Origin: SABI01 sp963676605
GTDB taxonomy: Bacteria > Spirochaetota > Spirochaetia > Sphaerochaetales > Sphaerochaetaceae
Direction: 5' to 3'
Assembly (NCBI GenBank): GCA_963676605.2
Contig: CAXXSP010000018.1
Location: 300,760-364,759 of the forward strand
DNA: 64,000 bases
Part shown: positions 26,492 through 34,442 of the stretch, piece after piece
Numbering within the stretch: the first letter of the stretch is position 1
Layout: the number at the start of each line of letters is the position of its first letter
Program-made: the position numbers and the translations under genes
Notes under the pieces: model-generated
Told to the model about the DNA's origin: nothing
The model's database searches: none
The model's input: only the letters and a program-made list of their open reading frames with translations

Positions 26492-28573
26492 GTGTACGCA
26501 CGGAATATCGACACAGATATAAAAACACTGAAGGGCGTGGGGAAACATCTTGCAGCCTCCTATGCTCAGATGGGAATCCAGACCTATTCAGACCTCCTTC
26601 ACCTCATACCCCGGGGGTATGAGGACAGAACGACGATCGTTCCCCTCGCTCACCTGGCAGACGGGGAATATGCGAACACCATAGTGGAGGTGATCGGTCA
26701 CTCCTATTTCGGCGGAGGAAGGAAAAGGACGCTCAAAGTCACCGTTCAGGATATAAGCGGAGAGGGGGATGCCCGTGCCTCCCTTGTCTGTTTCAACAGA
26801 AACTATCTGGAGAATGTCTTCCGTATCGGCAGCAGGTTCTACCTCTGGGGCATGTTCACTCACCACTGGGGAGAGCTCCAGAGCAGTCAGTTCGAGATGG
26901 TCCATATCGCATCCACTCTCGAAGAAGCCCCCGGATACGGCTCCCTCAACCCGGTCTATCCCCTGTCGGGAAAGCTCTCCCAGAAAGGCATAAGACGGAA
27001 TGTAAAGGAGGTGCTCTCTCTCATTTCTTCCATTGAGGAGGAACTTCCAGAATACATCACTCAGAAATATGATCTCATGAAGACCGATGAGGCTTTCCGG
27101 GCAGTCCATCAACCGAAGAACCTGGAGATGATGAGAAAGGGTCACAGAACCCTCGCCTTCACAGAACTGTTCTACCTGCTTCTTCTCAATGCACGCCATG
27201 TGCACCCGCGAACTGTCCCGGCTGTACAACAGAACACCAAAGGAGAGAAGCTCGCTGAGAAACTGCTCGCCAGTCTCCCTTTCTCTCTCACACGTGACCA
27301 GAACTCATGTCTTGAAGCTATCAGGAAGGATCTCTCGCGGGGCGAAGTGATGAACCGTCTTCTCCAGGGAGACGTGGGAAGCGGAAAGACACTCGTTGCC
27401 TGGATGAGCGCATTGAACGTGATAGGAAGCGGAGGTCAGGTTGCCTTCATGGCCCCCACAGAACTCCTCGCCCGCCAGCATGCAGAGCAGGCGGCTCAGT
27501 ACCTTGAACCGCTCGGCATCCGTCTTGCCTTCATTACAGGCTCTGTGAAACAGAAGGCGAGAGGATACCTTATCGAGGCACTGAAAGCAGGAGAGATCGA
27601 TATCGCGATAGGAACGCACGCCCTCTTCAGTGACGATATCGCCTTCAGAAACCTGAAATATATCATCATCGACGAACAGCACCGCTTCGGCGTCCTCCAG
27701 CGGGCGAAGCTCAAGGAGAAGGGCATCGATCCCGATGTTCTGATGATGAGTGCCACACCCATCCCCCGCTCCCTCGCCCTTACCGTCTTCGGTGATATCA
27801 ACGTATCGACAATACGGGAAATGCCGATGGGAAGAAAACCTGTCACCACCTACCTCGTAAAGGAGGAGAGCAGGGAGAGAATGTACCAGTCTGTCCGTGT
27901 GGAATTCGATCGCGGCCATCAGGCGTACTTCGTCTACCCGAGAATTGATGACAGCGGAGAGAGCGAGCTCAGGGATGTGCAGAGCATGTTCGAATATCTG
28001 TCGCGGAAGATGTATCCGGGTATCCGGTCAGCCCTGATTCACAGCAGGATACCGGAAGATGAGAAAATGAGTATCCTTCGTGACTTCAGGGACGGAAAGC
28101 TCACATACATCGTGAGCACGAGCGTCGTCGAGGTAGGCCTCGATATCCCGAAGGCTACCGTGATGGTGATCGAGCATGCAGAGCGCTTCGGCCTTGCCGC
28201 CCTGCACCAGCTGAGAGGCCGGGTGGGAAGAAGCGACCTCCAGTCCTACTGTTTCCTCGTCTATAACACGCCCCTCTCCGAGGATGCACAGAAGAGACTG
28301 AAGGTACTCAAGGAGACACATGACGGCTTTGTAATTTCCGAGCAGGACCTCCTGATACGCGGTCCCGGAGATATCGCGGGCGTCAAACAGTCAGGTTTCC
28401 TCAAGCTGAAATTCGCAAGCCTCACCGATGATATGGATATGATCCAGGAGGTGAAGACTCTCGTTGACCGGATCATCGATGAGGACGAAGGCCTCCTCTC
28501 TTCAGAACACTTCAGAATCAGAAACGTCCTCACCTATTCTCCCTATATCAGTGAAAATCATACAGCAGATTGA
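26492..28573 (+). CDS. recG: ATP-dependent DNA helicase RecG
   Basis: Branch-migrating helicase that regresses stalled forks and processes Holliday junctions; 693 residues. The N-terminal wedge/OB domain begins LKGVGKHLAASYAQMGI, followed by motif I GDVGSGKTLVA near residue 292, the DEQH box in IIIDEQHRFGV near 392, motif III MMSATPIPRSLALT, and motif VI with HQLRGRVGRS near 570. It starts with GTG at 26492, 9 bp after yggT. Confidence 0.97.
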   Translation: MYARNIDTDIKTLKGVGKHLAASYAQMGIQTYSDLLHLIPRGYEDRTTIVPLAHLADGEYANTIVEVIGHSYFGGGRKRTLKVTVQDISGEGDARASLVCFNRNYLENVFRIGSRFYLWGMFTHHWGELQSSQFEMVHIASTLEEAPGYGSLNPVYPLSGKLSQKGIRRNVKEVLSLISSIEEELPEYITQKYDLMKTDEAFRAVHQPKNLEMMRKGHRTLAFTELFYLLLLNARHVHPRTVPAVQQNTKGEKLAEKLLASLPFSLTRDQNSCLEAIRKDLSRGEVMNRLLQGDVGSGKTLVAWMSALNVIGSGGQVAFMAPTELLARQHAEQAAQYLEPLGIRLAFITGSVKQKARGYLIEALKAGEIDIAIGTHALFSDDIAFRNLKYIIIDEQHRFGVLQRAKLKEKGIDPDVLMMSATPIPRSLALTVFGDINVSTIREMPMGRKPVTTYLVKEESRERMYQSVRVEFDRGHQAYFVYPRIDDSGESELRDVQSMFEYLSRKMYPGIRSALIHSRIPEDEKMSILRDFRDGKLTYIVSTSVVEVGLDIPKATVMVIEHAERFGLAALHQLRGRVGRSDLQSYCFLVYNTPLSEDAQKRLKVLKETHDGFVISEQDLLIRGPGDIAGVKQSGFLKLKFASLTDDMDMIQEVKTLVDRIIDEDEGLLSSEHFRIRNVLTYSPYISENHTAD

Positions 28574-28606
28574 AATTTTCCCCTCTCTGGCGTACAGTAC
28601 GAAGGT

Positions 28607-29167
28607 ATGAGAATTACAGCAGGCAAATACAGAGGAAGAACCGTCACCTGCCCGCCGGGTGTCATCCGTCCGGCAATGGACAGGATGAGAGAGTCGATGT
28701 TCTCCATCATCAGAGACCTTGATGACAGAAGTTTTCTCGACCTGTTCAGCGGAAGCGGTCTGGTCGGCATGGAAGCTGCCTCCAGAGGTGCACAGCCGGT
28801 GCATCTGGTGGAGATGGACCGCAAGAAAAAAAGTACGATCGAGAAGAATATCTCCATCGTCGATACCCCGATCAAGCTATTCATGGCAAACGTCTTCCGA
28901 TTTATCCCCACAGCAAAAATCACCTACGATATCGTCTATGCCGATCCCCCGTTTCCGATGACTGGCAAAGTGAAAATCGCAGAAGCAGTGGAGAAGGCCG
29001 GCATTCTCGCACCAGGCGGACTTTTCATCATTCACTATCCGAGCGAGGACAGGAAACTCTGGCCTGAGACGATAGGCTCTCTCTCCTTCATTGATGAGAG
29101 AAGCTATGGGAGATCACTGTTACGTTTCTATAGATCATCAAACGGAGAGGTAGACCATGAAGATTGA
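28607..29167 (+). CDS. rsmD: 16S rRNA (guanine966-N2)-methyltransferase RsmD
   Basis: SAM-dependent methyltransferase acting on 16S rRNA in the small subunit; 186 residues, usual length. It opens MRITAGKYRGR and has RPAMDRMRESMFSI, the SAM-binding LDLFSGSGLVGMEA (about 45-58) and the catalytic DPPF near residue 117. It overlaps the thioesterase gene by 11 bp. Confidence 0.95.
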   Translation: MRITAGKYRGRTVTCPPGVIRPAMDRMRESMFSIIRDLDDRSFLDLFSGSGLVGMEAASRGAQPVHLVEMDRKKKSTIEKNISIVDTPIKLFMANVFRFIPTAKITYDIVYADPPFPMTGKVKIAEAVEKAGILAPGGLFIIHYPSEDRKLWPETIGSLSFIDERSYGRSLLRFYRSSNGEVDHED

Positions 29168-29936
29168 AAACGGAGTAGCCACTGAGACCTTCACCCTGCA
29201 ATCCCGCGACGTGGATCGATATTCCACCTGCAATGCAGACACCTACTTTCATTATATGCAGGATGTGGCAGGACTCCACGCAACGCATATGGGAATCGCC
29301 ATCAATGATCTGAGAGAGCGAGGCAGAACCTGGATGGTGAACAGGACGAAGATGAAGATCCATTCCTACGCCACATGGCCCTCTGAAATCAAGGTAGAGA
29401 CCTGGCCTCAGACTCCCGTGAAATTCTATTGTCCCAGAGGCTGCCGCGGATACAGCGGAGACACACTCCTGTTTGAATCGATGACCCGATGGCTCATCAT
29501 AGACCTTGAGAAGGGAAGAATCGCGAAGCCCGAAAGTGAGAATTTCGAACGCTTCGATGTGAGCGGAAGACATGAACCTGTCGAGATGGATGCACGCCTC
29601 TCCTTCACTCCTGAAACCTACGAGAGCACACGTGAAGCTCCTCTCACCATCCGCTATAAGGATACCGACACGAACCGTCATGTGAACAATGTCTCCTTTG
29701 TTCAGTGGATGCTTGAATCCCTCCCCTTCTCATTCCTCGAGGAGAACAGTCTCACAGAGATCGATATCAGTTATATAAAAGAGGCATTCGATGAGGATGA
29801 GCTCATCTGCCAGACCGGATGGATCCCGACCGAAGAAGGACATACGCTTCATCATCAGATAGCAAAAAAAGAGAACGAAGAGAGCATTCCGCTCTGCATC
29901 GCCCATTCGACCTGGGCAGCGAGAAAGAGCTCCTAA
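29157..29936 (+). CDS. Acyl-ACP thioesterase
   Basis: Acyl-[acyl-carrier-protein] thioesterase family (PF01643), 259 residues with two hot-dog domains. The first has MQDVAGLHATHMGIAINDLRE and RTWMVNRTKM; the second contains YKDTDTNRHVNNVSFVQWM near residue 165, with the Asn-His pair typical of the catalytic region. It would release free fatty acids from ACP. Coupled to rsmD by overlap, and its stop overlaps the stop of convergent slyX by 4 bp. Confidence 0.93.
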   Translation: MKIENGVATETFTLQSRDVDRYSTCNADTYFHYMQDVAGLHATHMGIAINDLRERGRTWMVNRTKMKIHSYATWPSEIKVETWPQTPVKFYCPRGCRGYSGDTLLFESMTRWLIIDLEKGRIAKPESENFERFDVSGRHEPVEMDARLSFTPETYESTREAPLTIRYKDTDTNRHVNNVSFVQWMLESLPFSFLEENSLTEIDISYIKEAFDEDELICQTGWIPTEEGHTLHHQIAKKENEESIPLCIAHSTWAARKSS

Positions 29937-30142
29937 TAGTGGGGAGGCTTCTGGTGAGGCATCATCTCTCCACCTGAATCCGCGAGCTCTCCCAACTGGC
30001 GTTCCAGATCTTTTCGGCCCGCTTCAAGACGGTCTATCTGCTTCTGCTGATCAATCACAAGGTCATTGAGTGTCGCCACCGTATCTTCCAGATACGCAAG
30101 CTTCGTCTCGATTGCTACTAATTCTTCATTCATGTTGACCAT
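29933..30142 (-). CDS. slyX: SlyX family protein
   Basis: Small coiled-coil protein, 69 residues from ATG 30142, or 66 from ATG 30133; neither has a good ribosome-binding site. Heptad-rich sequence (AIETKLAYLEDTVATLNDL, then VIDQQKQIDRLEAGRKDLE) and the C-terminal PPHY, which is diagnostic of SlyX. A longer upstream extension is open but lies in the promoter region of the divergent regulator and is not SlyX-like. Function unknown. Confidence 0.88.
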   Translation of the reverse strand: MVNMNEELVAIETKLAYLEDTVATLNDLVIDQQKQIDRLEAGRKDLERQLGELADSGGEMMPHQKPPHY

Positions 30143-30158
30143 GGTACACAGAAAACGA

Positions 30159-30234
30159 TTTGTTGCAAGAAAAACCCGTGCAAAAACCGCAAGATACATG
30201 ATATACTGAGACAAATTGTTGCAGTTTGGTGCAG
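30159..30234 (+). promoter_or_regulatory. Regulator promoter with repeated TTGTTGCA-type boxes
   Basis: Extended -10 TGATATACT (30199-30207). Three similar 10-mers surround it: TTTGTTGCAA (30159-30168), ATTGTTGCAG (30215-30224) and TTTGGTGCAG (30225-30234). The last two are exactly 10 bp apart, one helical turn. A fourth weaker copy, CCCGTGCAAA, is at 30175-30184. They may be operator sites for the WYL regulator gene that follows at 30251, or for slyX on the other side. Confidence 0.45.
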
Positions 30235-30250
30235 ATACAGAGGAGACAAC

Positions 30251-31219
30251 ATGAAAGGAGAGAGAGTCGCCCAGCTGGAGCTGTTGCTCCACAGTCATCC
30301 GGAAGGGCTCAGGAGATCGGAAATAGCCCGAAGGCTCGGCGTTCACCGATCCACGATATCACGGTATATCGATGATCTGAAGCAATATATAGATATCTAC
30401 GAAGAGAATAATCTGATCAAAATACACCAGAAACTGGGAGATGACTCGATCAGTCTCAGTGTCTATGAATCCCTTGCCTTCAACCTCTCCGCCGGTGCCC
30501 TAGCACAGAACAGTGAACTGCAGAGCCCGCACCTAGCGAGCGGACTGAAAAAGATCGCAGTGAACATGCGCAGTTACGCTCCCACCATAGCAGACACGAT
30601 TATCTCCCTCGCAGAGTCAATCGACGAGGAAGTCAGGAACAAGGAGGAACTGAATAAACAATTCAATTCCGTCTTCGAGGTTCTCATCGACTCCTGGGTC
30701 TCCGGAAAGATGGTCCGTCTCTTTCACACGAGTGGAGAATCGCTGCAGGAGACCGAATTCGCTCCCTACTTCATAGGCTATCGCGAAGATGAGGGAGGCA
30801 GAAATCCTATCAGCGTAACCGGAAGGCTCCGTCACACCTCCGAGATCATCACCATCGACATCTCGAGCATTGAATCAGCAATCATTCTTGATGAAACCTA
30901 TACCATTCCTGATAACCTGAAACCCTTCCAGAACCCGAGGAGAGAAGAGGCGACCTACGAAGTCACCGACCTCATTCCTCTTACGCTGAGGCTCTTCGAA
31001 CGCTCGGCAATGAACTCTTTCCACCAGCTGGCGCACACTCCTCCCCGGTATGAGAAGGAAGAGAGAGGAACAACACTTTGCCGGATGGAAGTTGAGAACT
31101 CCATCGAACTGATGCTCCGACTGATTCAGTGCGGTAATTCCATTGAGGTACTCGGACCAGCACAGTTCAGGAAAAAGTATACGGACTACCTGAAAAACAT
31201 CCTCACGCTATACGATTAA
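30251..31219 (+). CDS. HTH/WYL-domain transcriptional regulator
   Basis: 322 residues. The N-terminal winged helix (LRRSEIARRLGVHRSTISRYIDDL, about 20-43) is followed by a linker helix region and a WYL-type C-terminal domain (about 150-320) with RLFHTSGESLQETEFAPYFIG and VTGRLRHTSEIITIDISSI. WYL regulators often sense nucleotides or small ligands through this domain. AGGAGAC lies before the ATG. No obvious target gene other than its own promoter is apparent. Confidence 0.85.
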   Translation: MKGERVAQLELLLHSHPEGLRRSEIARRLGVHRSTISRYIDDLKQYIDIYEENNLIKIHQKLGDDSISLSVYESLAFNLSAGALAQNSELQSPHLASGLKKIAVNMRSYAPTIADTIISLAESIDEEVRNKEELNKQFNSVFEVLIDSWVSGKMVRLFHTSGESLQETEFAPYFIGYREDEGGRNPISVTGRLRHTSEIITIDISSIESAIILDETYTIPDNLKPFQNPRREEATYEVTDLIPLTLRLFERSAMNSFHQLAHTPPRYEKEERGTTLCRMEVENSIELMLRLIQCGNSIEVLGPAQFRKKYTDYLKNILTLYD

Positions 31220-31253
31220 AGGGAGGAAGCGAATCAAGAAAGACTTAAACTTC

Positions 31254-31282
31254 TTGTATTTTTCAATTTCACACGCTATTCT
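31254..31282 (+). promoter_or_regulatory. Rubredoxin promoter
   Basis: TTGTAT (31254-31259), 17-bp spacer, TATTCT (31277-31282); the gene starts 31 bp later at 31313 with TGGAGG upstream. Confidence 0.55.
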
Positions 31283-31312
31283 TGAACTATCTTAACCTTA
31301 TGGAGGAATAAC

Positions 31313-31474
31313 ATGAAAAAATATGTATGTGACTTATGCGGATATGTGTATGACCCGGCTGATGGCGATCCCGATAACGGCGTAGATCCCGGAACAGCAT
31401 TTGAAGCTCTTCCCGAAGACTGGGTATGCCCCCTCTGCGGTGCTTCAAAGGACGATTTCTCTGTAGAAGAGTAA
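31313..31474 (+). CDS. Rubredoxin
   Basis: 53-residue electron carrier with one iron held by four cysteines: C6 and C9 in YVCDLCGY, and C39 and C42 in WVCPLCGA. The remaining rubredoxin signature YDPADGDPDNGVDPGTAF and the FEALPEDW core are complete. ATG 31313 has TGGAGG upstream. It is monocistronic, with its own promoter and terminator. In anaerobes rubredoxin usually serves oxygen or peroxide detoxification; its partner is not in the window. Confidence 0.97.
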   Translation: MKKYVCDLCGYVYDPADGDPDNGVDPGTAFEALPEDWVCPLCGASKDDFSVEE

Positions 31475-31495
31475 TCTCATATAAATTGTATTCGT

Positions 31496-31523
31496 AAGGA
31501 GCCGGTCATCGGCTCCTTTTTTC
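31496..31523 (+). terminator. Rho-independent terminator after rubredoxin
   Basis: AAGGAGCCG (31496-31504), loop GTCAT, CGGCTCCTT (31510-31518), followed by T residues. A classic intrinsic terminator 22 bp past the stop. Confidence 0.85.
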
Positions 31524-31558
31524 TTGCTCATTCGTTTCCTCAATGTGAGGAGGAGGGA

Positions 31559-32866
31559 TCACCTCTGGTGTACCCACTCCTTGCGGGACAGTTCTTTCAG
31601 TTTCTCCTCCTCTGTCACGATAACAGGAGATTCCTTTACAAAGAGGGAACCGAACAGGGCTGCAAAGACGAGGGCGATAGCTGCTATGAGCGTCTTCTCA
31701 AGGAGGATACCTCCTCGTATGTTCATCGTGATAAGCAGGATCGAACCTACCAGATGACCTACAAGAAGGAGCGCCGCCTGACTTGATGCTTCCTGTACCG
31801 GATAGGTGAGCTCATGAGCATACTGATATCCGAGGGGAATGGTGCTCTGGAAAAAGAACCCGAGCACGGCGACAATCACATAGACGAAGAAGAACGGCAT
31901 ACCTGATCCCAGGAAGAGAGGGATGAAGGAGAACAGCACCATCATTACGAACAGCCCCGCCATGGCAAGGGAGAAGAAGAACTTCCTCTTTCTGTAATGA
32001 TCGGAGAGAAGCGGAATAATAACAGTACCGACCATACCTCCGAGGAGGAGGAGAAGACCGAGGATACCGTTTGAGTTTTTGATATTCACAAACGCGGTAA
32101 TGCTGTCGGTCTTTGCAATAAACACGTTGAACAGCCCCCAGGAGAGACCGAAGATGATCATGAAGCCGCCCATATGCTTCTTCTTGAGCAGAAGTATAAG
32201 CGATTCTCCGAATCCCGATATCTTTTCTGGTTTCTGAGTAGGAGGTGTGGGTGGTCGTTCCTTGAAGAGGAAGAGCACAGCCACCGCACTCACACTCGTT
32301 GCAATACCGAGTCCGAGGAGAAGGGCCGGAAGCCCGCCGCCGTAATCGACACTGCTCGGATCCCCGCTTATCACGCGCGGAGCGATAATCATGATAAGAA
32401 GCAGTCCCGTATACTGAAACAGAGAGACCAGACCTGCTGCAAAACCTCTCTCCTTCAGAGGAAACCACCTATTCGTCACTGCCGTAACGCTGCTGAGAAT
32501 AATCACATGCCCGAGTGAGAGCCCTACCTGGCTTATCATCACATAGGTAAGGTTCTGTGCCATCAGTCCTTTCATGAGGGAAAAGACAGCAAGAAGGATC
32601 GAAGCTATCCTGAGAGACCATTTCAGTCCTATCTTGTGAATCAGGTAGGAAAAGGGAACACTGAAGATGAGGAAGGAGAAGAAATGAATGATTGTGAGAA
32701 GATCGGGAGAAAAGAGAGAATAGGAGGGAATCTGTGCTCTGTAGAACTCTGCAGCTGCACGTGAGACCGGGGCGAATACGAGCCACTGCATCTCTGATAC
32801 CATGATCACGACCATGAGTGCGCCCAGCACCACCCATCTGTATGGGTAGACTCTTATACTTTTCAT
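31559..32866 (-). CDS. Major facilitator superfamily transporter
   Basis: Twelve-helix MFS permease, 435 residues. An N-terminal Tyr-Arg-Trp (YPYRWVVLGALMVV) precedes TM1. The loop between TM2 and TM3 has IHKIGLKWSLRI, a variant of the MFS signature; the centre of the protein carries FLFKERPPTPPTQKPEK as the long cytoplasmic loop. The general pattern resembles FLVCR-like/organic solute MFS members. Substrate unknown. It diverges from the nitroreductase gene with 67 bp between the starts. Confidence 0.88.
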   Translation of the reverse strand: MKSIRVYPYRWVVLGALMVVIMVSEMQWLVFAPVSRAAAEFYRAQIPSYSLFSPDLLTIIHFFSFLIFSVPFSYLIHKIGLKWSLRIASILLAVFSLMKGLMAQNLTYVMISQVGLSLGHVIILSSVTAVTNRWFPLKERGFAAGLVSLFQYTGLLLIMIIAPRVISGDPSSVDYGGGLPALLLGLGIATSVSAVAVLFLFKERPPTPPTQKPEKISGFGESLILLLKKKHMGGFMIIFGLSWGLFNVFIAKTDSITAFVNIKNSNGILGLLLLLGGMVGTVIIPLLSDHYRKRKFFFSLAMAGLFVMMVLFSFIPLFLGSGMPFFFVYVIVAVLGFFFQSTIPLGYQYAHELTYPVQEASSQAALLLVGHLVGSILLITMNIRGGILLEKTLIAAIALVFAALFGSLFVKESPVIVTEEEKLKELSRKEWVHQR

Positions 32867-32933
32867 TTTGACCTTCCGAAACTATACTACAATAAGCAGA
32901 GAGCAGAATACAAGTACAAAGGAGAAAACCCTC

Positions 32934-33746
32934 ATGAAGAGTACAGATACCTCAACTCATAATGAAGTCATAGACGTTCTGATGAAACGGAGAAGCATCC
33001 GGTCCTTTGAGGATAGACAGATACCATTTGATATCATAGAGGTGATGAAGAAAGCGACGCTTCGGGCTCCCACAGCGGGAAATCAGGTGTTCTATTCAGT
33101 CATCGAAGTCATGGATCAGGAGAGGAAGGAGAAACTTGCCGTCCTCTGCGACAATCAGCCGATGATCGCAAAGGCTCCCCTCGTCTGGCTATTTGTCGCC
33201 GATGTGGATAAGTGGAAACGGTACTACCGTGAAAGCGGTGCCGTCGAGCATGGCAGAGAACAGGGGATAGAGGAACCTGAAACGGGGCTCGGAGAGTTCC
33301 TCCTGGCCACCGATGATGCCCTCATTGCGGCGCAGAATGCCGTCATTGCCGCTGAGTCCTTCGGTATCGGCTCCTGCTATATCGGAGATATCCTGGAAAA
33401 CCATGAAAAGATCATCTCCCTGTTCAATCTCCCTCCGCATGTGGCAGTCGCCACCCTCCTCATCTTCGGATACCCGAAATCGAAGAAGGCACTCCCCACT
33501 CCCTCAATCCGTCCCCCTTCCGATGCCGTCTTCATGACCGATACTTACACTCCCTACACCCTTGAGAAACTGCAGTACACGTATGGGAAACAGGAAGAAG
33601 ATGCGCGGGCGAAAAAGAAACTCCCCTTCGATAATACCGGATCCCTTGCTGAAGAGTATTATTTCAGGAAACACACGAGCGACTTCCTGAAAGAGATGAA
33701 CCGTTCAAGCAACCTGATCATACAGCGATGGAAAGAGGGAGAATAG
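32934..33746 (+). CDS. Nitroreductase family flavoprotein
   Basis: FMN-dependent oxidoreductase of the nitroreductase family, 270 residues. The FMN-binding N-terminus is RRSIRSFEDRQIP near residue 17, then RAPTAGNQVFYSVIEV near 44, and ESFGIGSCYIGDIL near 143. ATG 32934 is preceded by AAAGGAG; an upstream in-frame ATG at 32868 would add 22 residues outside the domain. The natural electron acceptor is unknown. Confidence 0.92.
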   Translation: MKSTDTSTHNEVIDVLMKRRSIRSFEDRQIPFDIIEVMKKATLRAPTAGNQVFYSVIEVMDQERKEKLAVLCDNQPMIAKAPLVWLFVADVDKWKRYYRESGAVEHGREQGIEEPETGLGEFLLATDDALIAAQNAVIAAESFGIGSCYIGDILENHEKIISLFNLPPHVAVATLLIFGYPKSKKALPTPSIRPPSDAVFMTDTYTPYTLEKLQYTYGKQEEDARAKKKLPFDNTGSLAEEYYFRKHTSDFLKEMNRSSNLIIQRWKEGE

Positions 33747-33775
33747 ACTTACCCTGTACTGATAGAGAATCTCAT

Positions 33776-34357
33776 CTATACGACAGGAGTTGAGGTATCA
33801 TACACAAGCAAGGTGAAATCCTTCCCCTGAAATTCAAAATCAAGGAGCGGGAGGAAGCGAAGCTTGCTCTGATGCGCTTTCATGGACCGTGGGTTCAGCT
33901 TGTTCACGAAGGTCACAAGGATCGGATACCTCTCTTTCATGACTGACAGGGAACAGGAGAGAAGTTCCTGCAGCACGCCGGTTCCCCGATATGCTGTATC
34001 GATACATACGGGGCCGTATTGATAGGAATTCGTTTCTGAGAGAGTCATCCCGTTGAACTCAAGCTCCCCCAGTCTCGAAATCATGTACTGAAAAAGAGGC
34101 CACTTCGAACAATACCCCCAGGACGCTGACATCAGATACCCCGCGAGGACTCCCTCATCGTCAGCGACAACAAGTCCGTCTTCCTGCTTGATCAATTCAA
34201 GCAGAAGCTCATGAGTCAGGGCTGTGGTGACAAACCCATCCTTACGGTCCTCATCAGCTATGGTATCCACATGATACTTGGCATGCAGGGCCAGCACCTG
34301 CTCTATATCACATTCAGTCGCAATTCTATATTCCATCCAGAGTCTGTCCTCTCTCAT
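33776..34357 (-). CDS. GNAT family N-acetyltransferase
   Basis: Acetyl-CoA-dependent acetyltransferase, 193 residues. N-terminal YRIATECDIEQVLALHAKYH, and a central YGPVCIDTAYRGTGVLQELLS near 118-138 corresponding to the acetyl-CoA-binding motif A (R-G-T-G-V). Two starts are possible: ATG 34357, which is right against AAGGA, or ATG 34336, with GAGAGGA at a better distance. The acceptor is unknown. Confidence 0.85.
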   Translation of the reverse strand: MREDRLWMEYRIATECDIEQVLALHAKYHVDTIADEDRKDGFVTTALTHELLLELIKQEDGLVVADDEGVLAGYLMSASWGYCSKWPLFQYMISRLGELEFNGMTLSETNSYQYGPVCIDTAYRGTGVLQELLSCSLSVMKERYPILVTFVNKLNPRSMKAHQSKLRFLPLLDFEFQGKDFTLLVYDTSTPVV

Positions 34358-34394
34358 TCCTTTCGGTGTTTTGTTCCATCCTCCGGATAGAACA

Positions 34395-34418
34395 AGAGGC
34401 GACCTGACGGCCGCCTCT
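34395..34418 (-). terminator. Probable terminator of nifJ
   Basis: AGAGGCG (34395-34401) pairs with CGCCTCT (34412-34418). On the minus strand the hairpin is followed by TGTTCT, a weak T-tract, 25 bp past the nifJ stop. Confidence 0.5.
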
Positions 34419-34442
34419 CAATTATTCCTGTAACAGGATGAA

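Noticed and set aside
25643..26548. Minus-strand open frame of 301 codons
   Set aside because: Lies opposite the dnaE end and yggT, with a low-complexity acidic product and no start signal.
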